DNA of 64,000 nt from Candidatus Cloacimonas sp. (GTDB taxonomy: Bacteria; Cloacimonadota; Cloacimonadia; Cloacimonadales; Cloacimonadaceae): assembly GCA_023227825.1 (NCBI GenBank), contig JALOCJ010000007.1, positions 62,001-126,000 of the forward strand, given 5' to 3'. The position numbers were made by a program, and so were the translations under genes. Below, one piece after another: positions 1 to 7,352 of the stretch. The notes under the pieces are model-generated. The model saw only the letters and a list, made by a program, of their open reading frames with translations, had not been told where the DNA came from and searched no databases. Positions within the stretch are counted from its first letter, which is position 1. Every line of letters begins with the position of its first letter.

Positions 1-902
1 TATTTGTAATTCCCGACCTTTTACCTCATTTGGCAGGTAAGGAACAATATACCAAGAATTTAGCTGACGCAATAGAAGCCGGTAAAATGAATCTTGTTTT
101 TTCAGGTATGCAGGAACCGGGTAATGATAAAAAAGAAGCAATCAAGGAATATGCATTAAAACGGTTGAATGAAAAATACGGTATTTCCGAAGCTGATTTT
201 CAAAGTGCGGAATTGCAATTAGTTCCAGCTTTTAAAGCGCGTCATTCAGGTTTTGATAATTCCCTGGTAATTGGTTATGGACAGGATGATCGTATTTGTG
301 CCTATAATGCTTTGATGGCTTTAACAGATAATCTTTCCCAGAAGCCGAAACGCACAATGGTGGTCTATTTTTCCGATAAGGAAGAAGTTGGCAGTCAGGG
401 AAATACGGGTGCTCAAAGCATTTTTATTCAGGATTTTATTTCCGATTTACTGGCTCACAACAATGAAGACAACAGCAGTGTAAACTTGCGTAAGACATTT
501 ATAAACAGTCAGATATTAAGCGCTGATGTATCTGCTGCTATTGATCCCAATTATCCTAATGTGCATGAAAAACAGAATGCCGTTATTTTCAATTATGGTA
601 TCGGCATATCCAAATTTACGGGAAGAGGAGGAAAATATAGTTGCAATGATGCTAATGCCGAATTTGTAGCCAAAGTTATCCGCATTTTCAATCAGGAAAA
701 AGTTTTCTGGCAATCAGGAGAACTGGGAAAAGTAGATGAAGGTGGCGGTGGAACTATTGCTTACTTTCTTTCCAATTTGGGAGCTGAAGTTTTAGATTGC
801 GGAGTGGGCTTAATGGGAATGCATTCGCTTTATGAATTGTGTTCCAAGGCAGATTTATATTCCACCTATCTTGGTTACAAGGCATTTTTACAAGCTGATT
901 AA
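1..902 (+). CDS. apeB: M18 family aminopeptidase, 5' end outside the window
   Basis: C-terminal part of a zinc aminopeptidase of the M18 (aspartyl aminopeptidase) family, which removes N-terminal residues from peptides in the cytoplasm. The frame is already open at the first bases (FVIPDLLPHLAGKEQ), so the true start lies upstream and the TTG at 30 is not a start. Visible family features are the catalytic/metal-binding region FSDKEEVGSQG, SADVSAAIDPNYP, a lysine/glycine-rich stretch GRGGKYSCNDA and a late metal-binding histidine in GMHSLYE. The neighbour downstream begins 3 bp after the stop, suggesting co-transcription. It fits the amino-acid-fermenting gene content. The family assignment is confident; substrate specificity cannot be read from the sequence. 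Confidence 0.88.
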   Translation, partial: FVIPDLLPHLAGKEQYTKNLADAIEAGKMNLVFSGMQEPGNDKKEAIKEYALKRLNEKYGISEADFQSAELQLVPAFKARHSGFDNSLVIGYGQDDRICAYNALMALTDNLSQKPKRTMVVYFSDKEEVGSQGNTGAQSIFIQDFISDLLAHNNEDNSSVNLRKTFINSQILSADVSAAIDPNYPNVHEKQNAVIFNYGIGISKFTGRGGKYSCNDANAEFVAKVIRIFNQEKVFWQSGELGKVDEGGGGTIAYFLSNLGAEVLDCGVGLMGMHSLYELCSKADLYSTYLGYKAFLQAD

Positions 903-905
903 ATA

Positions 906-1481
906 ATGAATAAATATTGGCTGCTCGTCTGTTTTCTTTTGCTCATATCCGAACTCCTTTCATTCCAAGATCCTATCACCCTTGGACAAATCATATCGGA
1001 AATAGCAACGGAGATTCAGATCGGGCAGCCCATTTTTTTAGATATAAATTGCGGAGAATGGAATCCTGTTTTAACCCAAAAATTAAGTGCCGAGCTTTTA
1101 GAAAAAGGTGCTGATTTGCGTTACAACTTATCAGATACCAAAATTGCTCAGGCATATCCTGAAGATGAAAAAGTCCCCGATTTTTCCATCCCCGGATTGG
1201 AAAAAGCTTTGCTGGTTCAAATAAATCTTAATATTGTGTGGCAGGAAACCGTAAAGAGCAGTTTCTTCTCCTACCGCACTGAACGGTATCCTGTCCACAT
1301 TTTTGAAATTAGGCAGATTCAACTTCCTGCTCAACAAATCCTTAAAATTTCCACCTACAGTTTACCGCGTCCCAATCCGGATAGTTCAGGAACGGGTTCT
1401 TTACATTTTCGTTGGTTTGAGCCCTTAGTTGCCGGTGCAGCTATTGGTTCTCTTATTTTTCTCCTCTGGAATTTTGATTAA
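906..1481 (+). CDS. Exported hypothetical protein
   Basis: A 191-residue protein that I do not recognise. An N-terminal hydrophobic segment (about residues 4-19) looks like a signal peptide, and a second hydrophobic stretch near the C-terminus (about 172-188, LVAGAAIGSLIFLLW) could anchor it in a membrane. The central region is soluble-looking and mixed alpha/beta. It sits between the aminopeptidase (3 bp upstream) and a TPR lipoprotein (15 bp downstream), so it is probably part of the same transcript and acts in the envelope. No catalytic motif is visible. Confidence 0.7.
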   Translation: MNKYWLLVCFLLLISELLSFQDPITLGQIISEIATEIQIGQPIFLDINCGEWNPVLTQKLSAELLEKGADLRYNLSDTKIAQAYPEDEKVPDFSIPGLEKALLVQINLNIVWQETVKSSFFSYRTERYPVHIFEIRQIQLPAQQILKISTYSLPRPNPDSSGTGSLHFRWFEPLVAGAAIGSLIFLLWNFD

Positions 1482-1496
1482 AAAAAGGAACTTATT

Positions 1497-2231
1497 GTGC
1501 GTAACCACATCTTTCTTTTGCTGATTGCCGTTTTTTGCCTTGTTTCCTGCAGCCCTAATAAAACGCAACTTTCCACTGAAGCAAAGTTGAAAAATGCCGA
1601 TGAGCTTTTTGCCAAAAAAAAATATTCCCGTGCTGCAGTTATCTATGAAGAGATTTCTTTTGAACGCAAATCAGCTGCTACTGCTTATGCTACGATGAAA
1701 GTTGCAGATTGCTATTTTAATATGAACAAGTTTAGCGAGGCGCTTGCCAGATATGAACAGTTTATCAATTCCTTTCCGGATCACGAAAATGTTGCAAATG
1801 CCTATTTTCAGGTAGGAGTATGTTTATTTGAAGAATCCCTGCCTCCACAGTATGATCAAACCGAGACCATAAAATGTATTGAAGCATTCCAGACCTTTAT
1901 AGATCGCTATCCTAATGATCCAAGGTATGAAAAAGCAGTGGAATATATTCATAAATGCCAGTATAAACTTTTGGAAAAGCAATACTTAAACGGTTATATC
2001 TACTATAAAATGAAGGACTACAGCAGCGCTTTGATGTATTTTGACGAAATTGTTTCTTTAGGAAATATAGATGAATTAGACCGCAAGTCACTATATTATT
2101 CTGCAAAACTGCATCTATACCAAAAGAACTACGACAAAGCCAAAGCCAGCTATGAACGCCTGAAAAATCGCTATCCCGATTCCAAAGAGGCAAAGAGTTT
2201 AGCCAAGAAATTCACCAAGCTGGAAAAGTAA
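1497..2231 (+). CDS. BamD/YfiO-like TPR lipoprotein
   Basis: A 244-residue lipoprotein with a GTG start preceded by AAGGAA. The N-terminus is a signal peptide ending in a lipobox (CLVSC, cysteine near residue 19). The rest consists of TPR-type helices, including KKKYSRAAVIYEEI, NKFSEALARYEQFINSFPDH, AFQTFIDRYPNDPRYEKA and KAKASYERLKNRYPDS. This arrangement is typical of BamD, the outer-membrane lipoprotein that helps the Bam complex insert beta-barrel proteins. Other TPR lipoproteins share the fold, so BamD is a probable rather than certain assignment. The next gene, nadD, starts 1 bp after the stop, suggesting translational coupling. Confidence 0.75.
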   Translation: MRNHIFLLLIAVFCLVSCSPNKTQLSTEAKLKNADELFAKKKYSRAAVIYEEISFERKSAATAYATMKVADCYFNMNKFSEALARYEQFINSFPDHENVANAYFQVGVCLFEESLPPQYDQTETIKCIEAFQTFIDRYPNDPRYEKAVEYIHKCQYKLLEKQYLNGYIYYKMKDYSSALMYFDEIVSLGNIDELDRKSLYYSAKLHLYQKNYDKAKASYERLKNRYPDSKEAKSLAKKFTKLEK

Positions 2232-2232
2232 A

Positions 2233-2811
2233 GTGCAGGGTAAAGTTGCAGTTTTGGGAGGTAGTTTTGATCCTGTCCATTCAGGCCATCTGCATATTGC
2301 CAATCAAATCCTGCAACAAAAAGTAGCAGATGCTGTTCTTTTTGTTCCAAGCGGAAATCACCATTTTAAGAAGACAACGATTGTTCTCCCTTTTGAAAAG
2401 CGCTATGCTTTAGTCCAAAAAGCAATTCAAAACAATCCTTGTTTTGCCATTTCCGATACTGATAAAGAAGGCAGCGGCTATACAGCTCATTTAATGCAAA
2501 AGCTTTTTAAACTGTATCCGAATGTAGATTTCAGTTTTATTATCGGATCGGATAATCTGGAACAGCTGCATCTGTGGTATGATTATCCTTATTTGGCTAA
2601 AGAATTGCATTTTATAATTATCCCCCGTCCTGGCTATCCCCTTCTACCGGAAGTTATTAATCAACTGAAAGCAACTGTATTAAATATTGAACTTTGCTCT
2701 GTTTCCGCTACTGAAATCAGACAACGCATAAAAAACGGTGAAAGCATAAAAGGTATGGTTCCGGAAGAACTGGAACAGGAAATAATCAGGTTCTACCAAG
2801 AAAAAACATAG
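2233..2811 (+). CDS. nadD: Nicotinate-nucleotide adenylyltransferase
   Basis: NadD transfers AMP from ATP to nicotinic acid mononucleotide, giving deamido-NAD in NAD biosynthesis. The 192-residue protein starts with GTG directly after the preceding stop. The nucleotidyltransferase signature GGSFDPVHSGHL is at residues 9-20, the FIIGSDNLEQLHLWYDY region is central, and the C-terminal SATEIRQRIKNG corresponds to the ISSTxIR motif. Length matches the family. The quinolinate synthase gene nadA lies elsewhere in this window, at about 29.2-30.2 kb on the other strand. Confidence 0.93.
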   Translation: MQGKVAVLGGSFDPVHSGHLHIANQILQQKVADAVLFVPSGNHHFKKTTIVLPFEKRYALVQKAIQNNPCFAISDTDKEGSGYTAHLMQKLFKLYPNVDFSFIIGSDNLEQLHLWYDYPYLAKELHFIIIPRPGYPLLPEVINQLKATVLNIELCSVSATEIRQRIKNGESIKGMVPEELEQEIIRFYQEKT

Positions 2812-2908
2812 TTTTTCAGGGGAAAATACATTTATTTATGGGTATTATCCGTATCTCAGTTTTACAGAAGAAGGAAAACGGGATTTTCATTTTAGCAAAT
2901 ATATTATT

Positions 2909-3160
2909 TCAACCCAGACCTTCACTATCCACGCGAGCTTTTATCAGAGCAAGATATACTTTCCACAAATCATAGGAAAAATAATCCGCATATTTTTCCA
3001 ATACAATTTTATCAACAGCTAAAATGCGATTTTTCCGTTCCGGAGATACGGAACCCCATTCCTTGGTTTTTTTTACTTGACAACTGGATAATAGCTTATA
3101 TAAAGAATTATAGATGGTTATAAATGTAAAAAAGAAGAATATAAATTTCAGAAAAGGAAA
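2909..3160 (-). pseudogene. Possible gene remnant without a start codon
   Basis: On the minus strand about 83 codons are open between stops at 3161-3163 and 2909-2911, with no ATG, GTG or TTG in a sensible place. The C-terminal half reads like protein (for example RILAVDKIVLEKYADYFSYD followed by LWKVYLALIKARVDSEGLG). Composition is unlike the surrounding noncoding DNA. I do not recognise the family. It may instead be chance; a translated search would settle it. Confidence 0.35.
3077..3104 (+). promoter_or_regulatory. Sigma-70-type promoter for the methyltransferase
   Basis: TTGACA at 3077-3082 and TATAAA at 3099-3104 are separated by 16 bp. The predicted start of transcription lies about 60 bp before the methyltransferase ATG. 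The match is close to the housekeeping consensus and resembles other promoters seen in the window. Confidence 0.6.
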
Positions 3161-3172
3161 TTAGAAGAATAA

Positions 3173-4315
3173 ATGATTAATTATAAGGAAATCAAGGTTG
3201 AATTTGATTACCCGATAAGTAATTGGACTAGGGGCATCTTAAATTCTTTAGAAAAGAAATATGGTGAGAGTAGTATCCATTTTGATTACTGTAATAACCA
3301 AATTTTGGTTTATATTAATAATCTTGATTTTGAAATGTTCAAATCAGATATAGAAAAATTATCCATTAATAATAACATCAGCGACTTAAAAAAAATATCA
3401 AACGAGATAAGCAACATCAAGAGTTATGGAATAAAAGGGAAAAAACTTCTTTATGTAGGATATGGAAACGAAAGGAAAACAGTTAATAGAAAAGAAAAGG
3501 AAAAAAAACGAGAAATCTTCTATTATACTCGGGGGAACGACTTTTCAGAGATAAATAACTTATTGCCTGATAAATATCTGGATCAGATTATAAGGGGCGA
3601 TAGCAAGATAGTTCTTTCTCAATTACCCGATAATTGTATTGATTTAATTTTTACTTCTCCACCCTATAATTTTGGTTTAAATTATGAAGAAAATGAGGAT
3701 GATCAGCATTGGGAAAAATATTTTGCAATGCTTTTTGCTATTTTTGATGAGTGTATAAGAGTTCTTAAGTATGGTGGAAGATTCATTATAAATGTTCAAC
3801 CCTTATTTTCCGATTATATTCCTACTCATCATATAATAAGCAACTATTTAATGCAAAAAAAGCTAATCTGGAAAGGAGAAATATTATGGGAGAAAAATAA
3901 TTATAATTGTAAATATACAGCTTGGGGATCCTGGAAAAGCCCAAGTAATCCCTATCTGAAATATACTTGGGAATTTATAGAAATATTTTGTAAAGGCACT
4001 CTTAAAAAAATTGGGGATAATAATAAGATTGATATTAATGGAGATGAGTTTAAAAAATGGGTCTATGCAAAATGGTCTATCGCTCCTGAGAAAAGAATGA
4101 AAGAATTTAATCATCCTGCTATGTTTCCCGAAGAGCTGGCAACCAAAGTTATAAAACTCTTTAGCTATCAAGAAGATATTGTGTTGGATCCGTTTAATGG
4201 AGTAGGAACTACAACCTTAGTGGCAAAATTGAATAAAAGACATTATTTGGGAATTGATATTTCCAGCGAATATTGTTCTAAAGCTAAAGAAAGATTGTCC
4301 TCTTATTTATTTTAA
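3173..4315 (+). CDS. DNA methyltransferase, N4-cytosine/N6-adenine class, apparently solitary
   Basis: A 380-residue S-adenosylmethionine-dependent DNA methyltransferase. The catalytic motif TSPPYNFG is at residues 161-168 and the AdoMet-binding DPFNGVGTT follows at 339-347, so the motif order (catalytic first, AdoMet last) is that of beta-class enzymes. SPPY is commonest in N4-cytosine enzymes but also occurs in N6-adenine ones. The first 125 residues are a lysine- and asparagine-rich extension of unknown role that may contribute to recognition. No restriction endonuclease gene adjoins it. The gene is very AT-rich, has its own promoter and is flanked by decayed sequence, all of which suggest horizontal acquisition. 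The target sequence cannot be predicted here. Confidence 0.88.
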   Translation: MINYKEIKVEFDYPISNWTRGILNSLEKKYGESSIHFDYCNNQILVYINNLDFEMFKSDIEKLSINNNISDLKKISNEISNIKSYGIKGKKLLYVGYGNERKTVNRKEKEKKREIFYYTRGNDFSEINNLLPDKYLDQIIRGDSKIVLSQLPDNCIDLIFTSPPYNFGLNYEENEDDQHWEKYFAMLFAIFDECIRVLKYGGRFIINVQPLFSDYIPTHHIISNYLMQKKLIWKGEILWEKNNYNCKYTAWGSWKSPSNPYLKYTWEFIEIFCKGTLKKIGDNNKIDINGDEFKKWVYAKWSIAPEKRMKEFNHPAMFPEELATKVIKLFSYQEDIVLDPFNGVGTTTLVAKLNKRHYLGIDISSEYCSKAKERLSSYLF

Positions 4316-4764
4316 TGATTAGCAGAATGTTTTTGTAGGAAACCAGTATCCAACAGAATAAGCAATGGAGATAAAATAGTTGCTCTATCCCGATTCCTCA
4401 GGAAGGACAAAAGAATTTTTATTTAATAGAAAGATGTATGAAACAAGATAGTGTTCAAGGTATTTTTTGGTAATATAACCCCTTATAATTAAGTAACAAT
4501 TCCGTAACAACCCCGTAACGAAATTAAGGAAGTGTTACGGAAGTGTTACGGAAGTGTTACGGGGTCGTCTAATAATTAACTATGTAATAAACAATTATAG
4601 AATTAAGGGCGAAGCAGACAAAATATGGGGTTAACATATTCAATTTTGCGTTAGTTACATCAAAACTGGTAGGGATTGTTTTCTGGTTTTTTAGACGCGG
4701 GTTAGAAATAATAATAATATTGCTATAATTGCATTATCAATATAACAGTTATCTGATAAACAGG
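4316..4764. other. Convergent intergenic region
   Basis: 449 bp between the 3' ends of the methyltransferase (+) and the SagB-type gene (-). It contains one copy of the TTACGG repeat (4491-4568), listed separately. I see no further ORF, tRNA or convincing terminator in it. Confidence 0.5.
4491..4568 (+). repeat. TTACGG element, copy 1
   Basis: A compact repeat with CCGTAACAACCCCGTAACG on the left, three tandem GGAAGTGTTAC-type units, and GTTACGGGGTCGTC on the right. The two ends are partly complementary, so the element can fold back. The same element occurs in reverse orientation at 59429-59499, which shows that it is an interspersed family rather than a local accident. Confidence 0.7.
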
Positions 4765-5661
4765 TTACGGTTTTTTCCCTACGCTGGCTATATAGATTAC
4801 AAATTCCTCAATACCGTCCAAACCGATAGCATCATTCATAGCTTCATCCAAAAAAGCCCCAATCATACAGGCACCGGCATCAATGGCTTCTGCAGCAAGA
4901 TGAATATTTTGTCCGATATGTCCTGCATCCAGATAAAGATAACGATATCCGCGTTGTCCATATCTCCAGACGGTTCTATAGGGAACAGCGGTTAAAATAA
5001 AGTTTACTGCAGCTGTGGGAATCATTTCCTGAAACATACATCCCTCATAGATTTTAGTGGCAATTTCAGGGGAATCATCGTATAGAATCAGGCAATGTTT
5101 GACGGGATGATAATAATATAAGCTGGGTTTAATACCTTCCACTCTGCGGATGTCTAAAAAGGTCTCCAAAGGATGTCTTGAACCGGCAGAAGGAACATTG
5201 CGAAAAGTGATTTCCATTTGTTCTGTAGAACGAAAATCTCTTGCCCAGGAAGAAGCCCAAAGCAAAAAAGAGAGTTCTTCCTGTTTCAAGGGAACAGCGC
5301 TATATTTACGCACACTTCTACGCTGTTCAATAGCTTTGGCTAACGGCATTTCGGGCATTTTTAAGGTTCCTATTGCCGGCAAAGAGATAATTTCTCCGCT
5401 GCGAACTTTTATAGCATCTGGACGAGGAACTCCTAATGTCTGGTCACTTTCGCGTTCATAAATGTAACGAGTCAGGCGGACAAAATCCTGTCCTATATTT
5501 TCAGCAAACGGTCTTAAATTTTCAATTTCTTTGAGGATATCCTGCAGATTATGCTCAAAAAATTCAAAGTCCTCTGCGTTGATTTCTGCTTGCCTGATAA
5601 TATCTTCCCGGGAATAGCCACGGGTTTTGTAATACAAATAGCCAAAGGTTTTCATATCCAT
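4765..5661 (-). CDS. SagB-type nitroreductase-family oxidoreductase
   Basis: A 298-residue flavoprotein of the nitroreductase fold, SagB/ThcOx subgroup. Visible features are the FMN-binding EQRRSVRKYS near residue 112, VPSAGSRHPLE near 155, and GQRGYRYLYLDAGHIGQN near 235. SagB-like enzymes oxidise heterocycles in modified peptides, but many homologues stand alone with unknown substrates, and no precursor peptide or cyclodehydratase gene is seen nearby. It is the last gene of a long minus-strand run of envelope genes, 18 bp after manC. An AGGAAAGGAG ribosome binding site supports the chosen start. FMN binding is probable; the actual reaction is unknown. Confidence 0.8.
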   Translation of the reverse strand: MDMKTFGYLYYKTRGYSREDIIRQAEINAEDFEFFEHNLQDILKEIENLRPFAENIGQDFVRLTRYIYERESDQTLGVPRPDAIKVRSGEIISLPAIGTLKMPEMPLAKAIEQRRSVRKYSAVPLKQEELSFLLWASSWARDFRSTEQMEITFRNVPSAGSRHPLETFLDIRRVEGIKPSLYYYHPVKHCLILYDDSPEIATKIYEGCMFQEMIPTAAVNFILTAVPYRTVWRYGQRGYRYLYLDAGHIGQNIHLAAEAIDAGACMIGAFLDEAMNDAIGLDGIEEFVIYIASVGKKP

Positions 5662-5679
5662 TTTTTATTTCTCCTTTCC

Positions 5680-6735
5680 TTACAGCAGGTCTTGGCGATT
5701 TTGTTGTTCCAGGTATTCCACAATTTTCTTCACTTCTTCCGCCAGATCTTTGTTACAAAGCAAAATAGCATCTTCGGTTTCAATCAAACAAAGGTTATTT
5801 ACTCCGATTAAAGCAGTAAATTTATCGGTAACAACATAGTTATTTTGAGCAGAAATTGCTTTTCCTGATGTAGAGAAATAGTTATTATCAGCGTCACCTG
5901 TTGTTAAATCGGCAAGTGATTTCCAGCTTCCGACATCGCTCCAATGGTAAGAAACAGGTATAACTCCTCTAAAATCTGCCCTTTCCATTATACCAATATC
6001 AATAGGAATACGGGGCATTTTAGCATAAATTGAGGCAATATCTTTATTCAAACCTTCGCTTTGCCAAACCTTACTAATTTCCTTTGTTAGGCTATAAACA
6101 TCGGGCAACAGAGTTTCAAATGCTGTAGAAATACTTTCCAGAGACCAGCAAAACATACCGCTGTTCCAAAAATAAGTTCCTTTTTCCAAAAATTGTTCTG
6201 CGGTCTGTTTATCGGGCTTTTCTTTAAAATGAAGAACTTTCCTTACCCCCGGTGCAATTTCTTCTCCGGCTTCAATATAGCCATATCCCGTGGCAGGATA
6301 AATCGGAACGATGCCAAAAGTAATGAGATACCCTTTTTCTGCTTCTCTTTCTGCAGGATTTAATGCTGCCAAAAACTTATCCTGCTCCCGAATAATATGG
6401 TCTGCAGGCAAAACGAGCATTGTTTCTTTATGCCTGTAAATGTTTTTAAGATATTCCACACTAAGCGCTATGCAAGGTGCAGTGTTCATTCCAAAGGGTT
6501 CAATTATGATATTTTGCCAGGGAAGCTGCGGGAGCTGTTGTTTAATTAACTCTACCTGACTACTTGCAGTTACAATATAAATGTCGGACAGAGAAAAACG
6601 CGGTAAAAGGCGCTCAACCGTCATTTGTAAAAGGGAACGGTCACCAAAAACGCGTAAGAACTGTTTCGGAAAATTTTTTCTGCTGAGGGGCCAAAAACGC
6701 GTTCCCACGCCTCCTGCCATAATAAGAGCAATCAT
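5680..6735 (-). CDS. manC: Mannose-1-phosphate guanylyltransferase
   Basis: The enzyme makes GDP-mannose from GTP and mannose-1-phosphate for surface polysaccharide synthesis. Its 351 residues carry the pyrophosphorylase signature MAGGVGTRFWPLSRKNFPKQ at 6-25, VLPADHII in the middle, FKEKPD near residue 170 and FWNSGMFCW near 190. It lacks the C-terminal isomerase domain of bifunctional ManC/AlgA proteins, so only the transferase step is expected. Its ATG overlaps the lolA stop codon (ATGA), indicating translational coupling. Confidence 0.9.
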   Translation of the reverse strand: MIALIMAGGVGTRFWPLSRKNFPKQFLRVFGDRSLLQMTVERLLPRFSLSDIYIVTASSQVELIKQQLPQLPWQNIIIEPFGMNTAPCIALSVEYLKNIYRHKETMLVLPADHIIREQDKFLAALNPAEREAEKGYLITFGIVPIYPATGYGYIEAGEEIAPGVRKVLHFKEKPDKQTAEQFLEKGTYFWNSGMFCWSLESISTAFETLLPDVYSLTKEISKVWQSEGLNKDIASIYAKMPRIPIDIGIMERADFRGVIPVSYHWSDVGSWKSLADLTTGDADNNYFSTSGKAISAQNNYVVTDKFTALIGVNNLCLIETEDAILLCNKDLAEEVKKIVEYLEQQNRQDLL

Positions 6736-7352
6736 TGTTCAACCACCTGCACATCTTTTGGATAGGTATATTGCCAAACGGAGGCAGGAATTTTGGCATT
6801 GGTTTTAATGTTGGAAAAATTATAAGTAACTTTATCGTTATTACGATTAGTCCAGGTTAAAGATTGCACTATTCCGCTTTCCGAATTTACTCTGGCACTG
6901 AGAGATACAATAACCGGGTCGTCAAAGGGTTTTAAGAAAACATTAACCTGATTTCCTTTTCCCGGCTGAATGTTGACGGTGGACTTTTTCCAATACAGTT
7001 GCAAAATTTCCACGGGGTTCATTTTGCCGAATTCAGGACGCATTTTGCTGCGGAATACGGTTTTGCTTTGAGAATCATAAAGTTCAACGATTCCGCCTGA
7101 AACAATCAGCCGTTGAAAATAGGGTTTATTATAGCGAATAACCATTCTTCCTTTGGTAAAATAAATATTTCCGTTATAGGAGATGCTTTTATCCAGCTGA
7201 GCAAAATAGTTATCCTGTTTTATTACTGCTTGAAAACTGCTTAAACTTCCATAGGTCCCGGCAATTTTTTGATATAATGCTTCACTGCTGATGCTAAAAA
7301 GTAAGTTACAACTTAGCAACAAAATAAGGGTAATTATTTTAGCGGTCTTCAT
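6732..7352 (-). CDS. lolA: Outer-membrane lipoprotein carrier protein LolA
   Basis: A 206-residue periplasmic protein with a signal peptide over about residues 1-22, followed by the LolA domain (around LYQKIAGTYGSLSSFQA, then NIYFTKGRMVIRYNKP). LolA ferries lipoproteins from the inner membrane LolCDE complex to the outer membrane. The gene overlaps ftsK by 14 bp and manC by 4 bp. LolA, LptE and several lipoproteins in this window together indicate a diderm envelope. Confidence 0.85.
   Translation of the reverse strand: MKTAKIITLILLLSCNLLFSISSEALYQKIAGTYGSLSSFQAVIKQDNYFAQLDKSISYNGNIYFTKGRMVIRYNKPYFQRLIVSGGIVELYDSQSKTVFRSKMRPEFGKMNPVEILQLYWKKSTVNIQPGKGNQVNVFLKPFDDPVIVSLSARVNSESGIVQSLTWTNRNNDKVTYNFSNIKTNAKIPASVWQYTYPKDVQVVEQ

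Larger units (their letters stand above)
2812..3172. other. Intergenic region with decayed coding traces on both strands
   Basis: No intact gene is visible. On the plus strand, a frame overlapping the end of nadD stays open to about 3020 and reads protein-like at first (around FIYGYYPYLSFTEEGKRDF), without a convincing start. On the minus strand a second protein-like frame runs from about 3160 to 2909. A promoter for the following methyltransferase lies inside this region (3077-3104). The simplest reading is that an older gene was broken when the methyltransferase arrived, but I could not identify the original gene. Confidence 0.4.

Noticed and set aside
4729..4995. 88-codon plus-strand frame
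   Set aside because: Lies antisense to the SagB-type gene and has no initiation signal.
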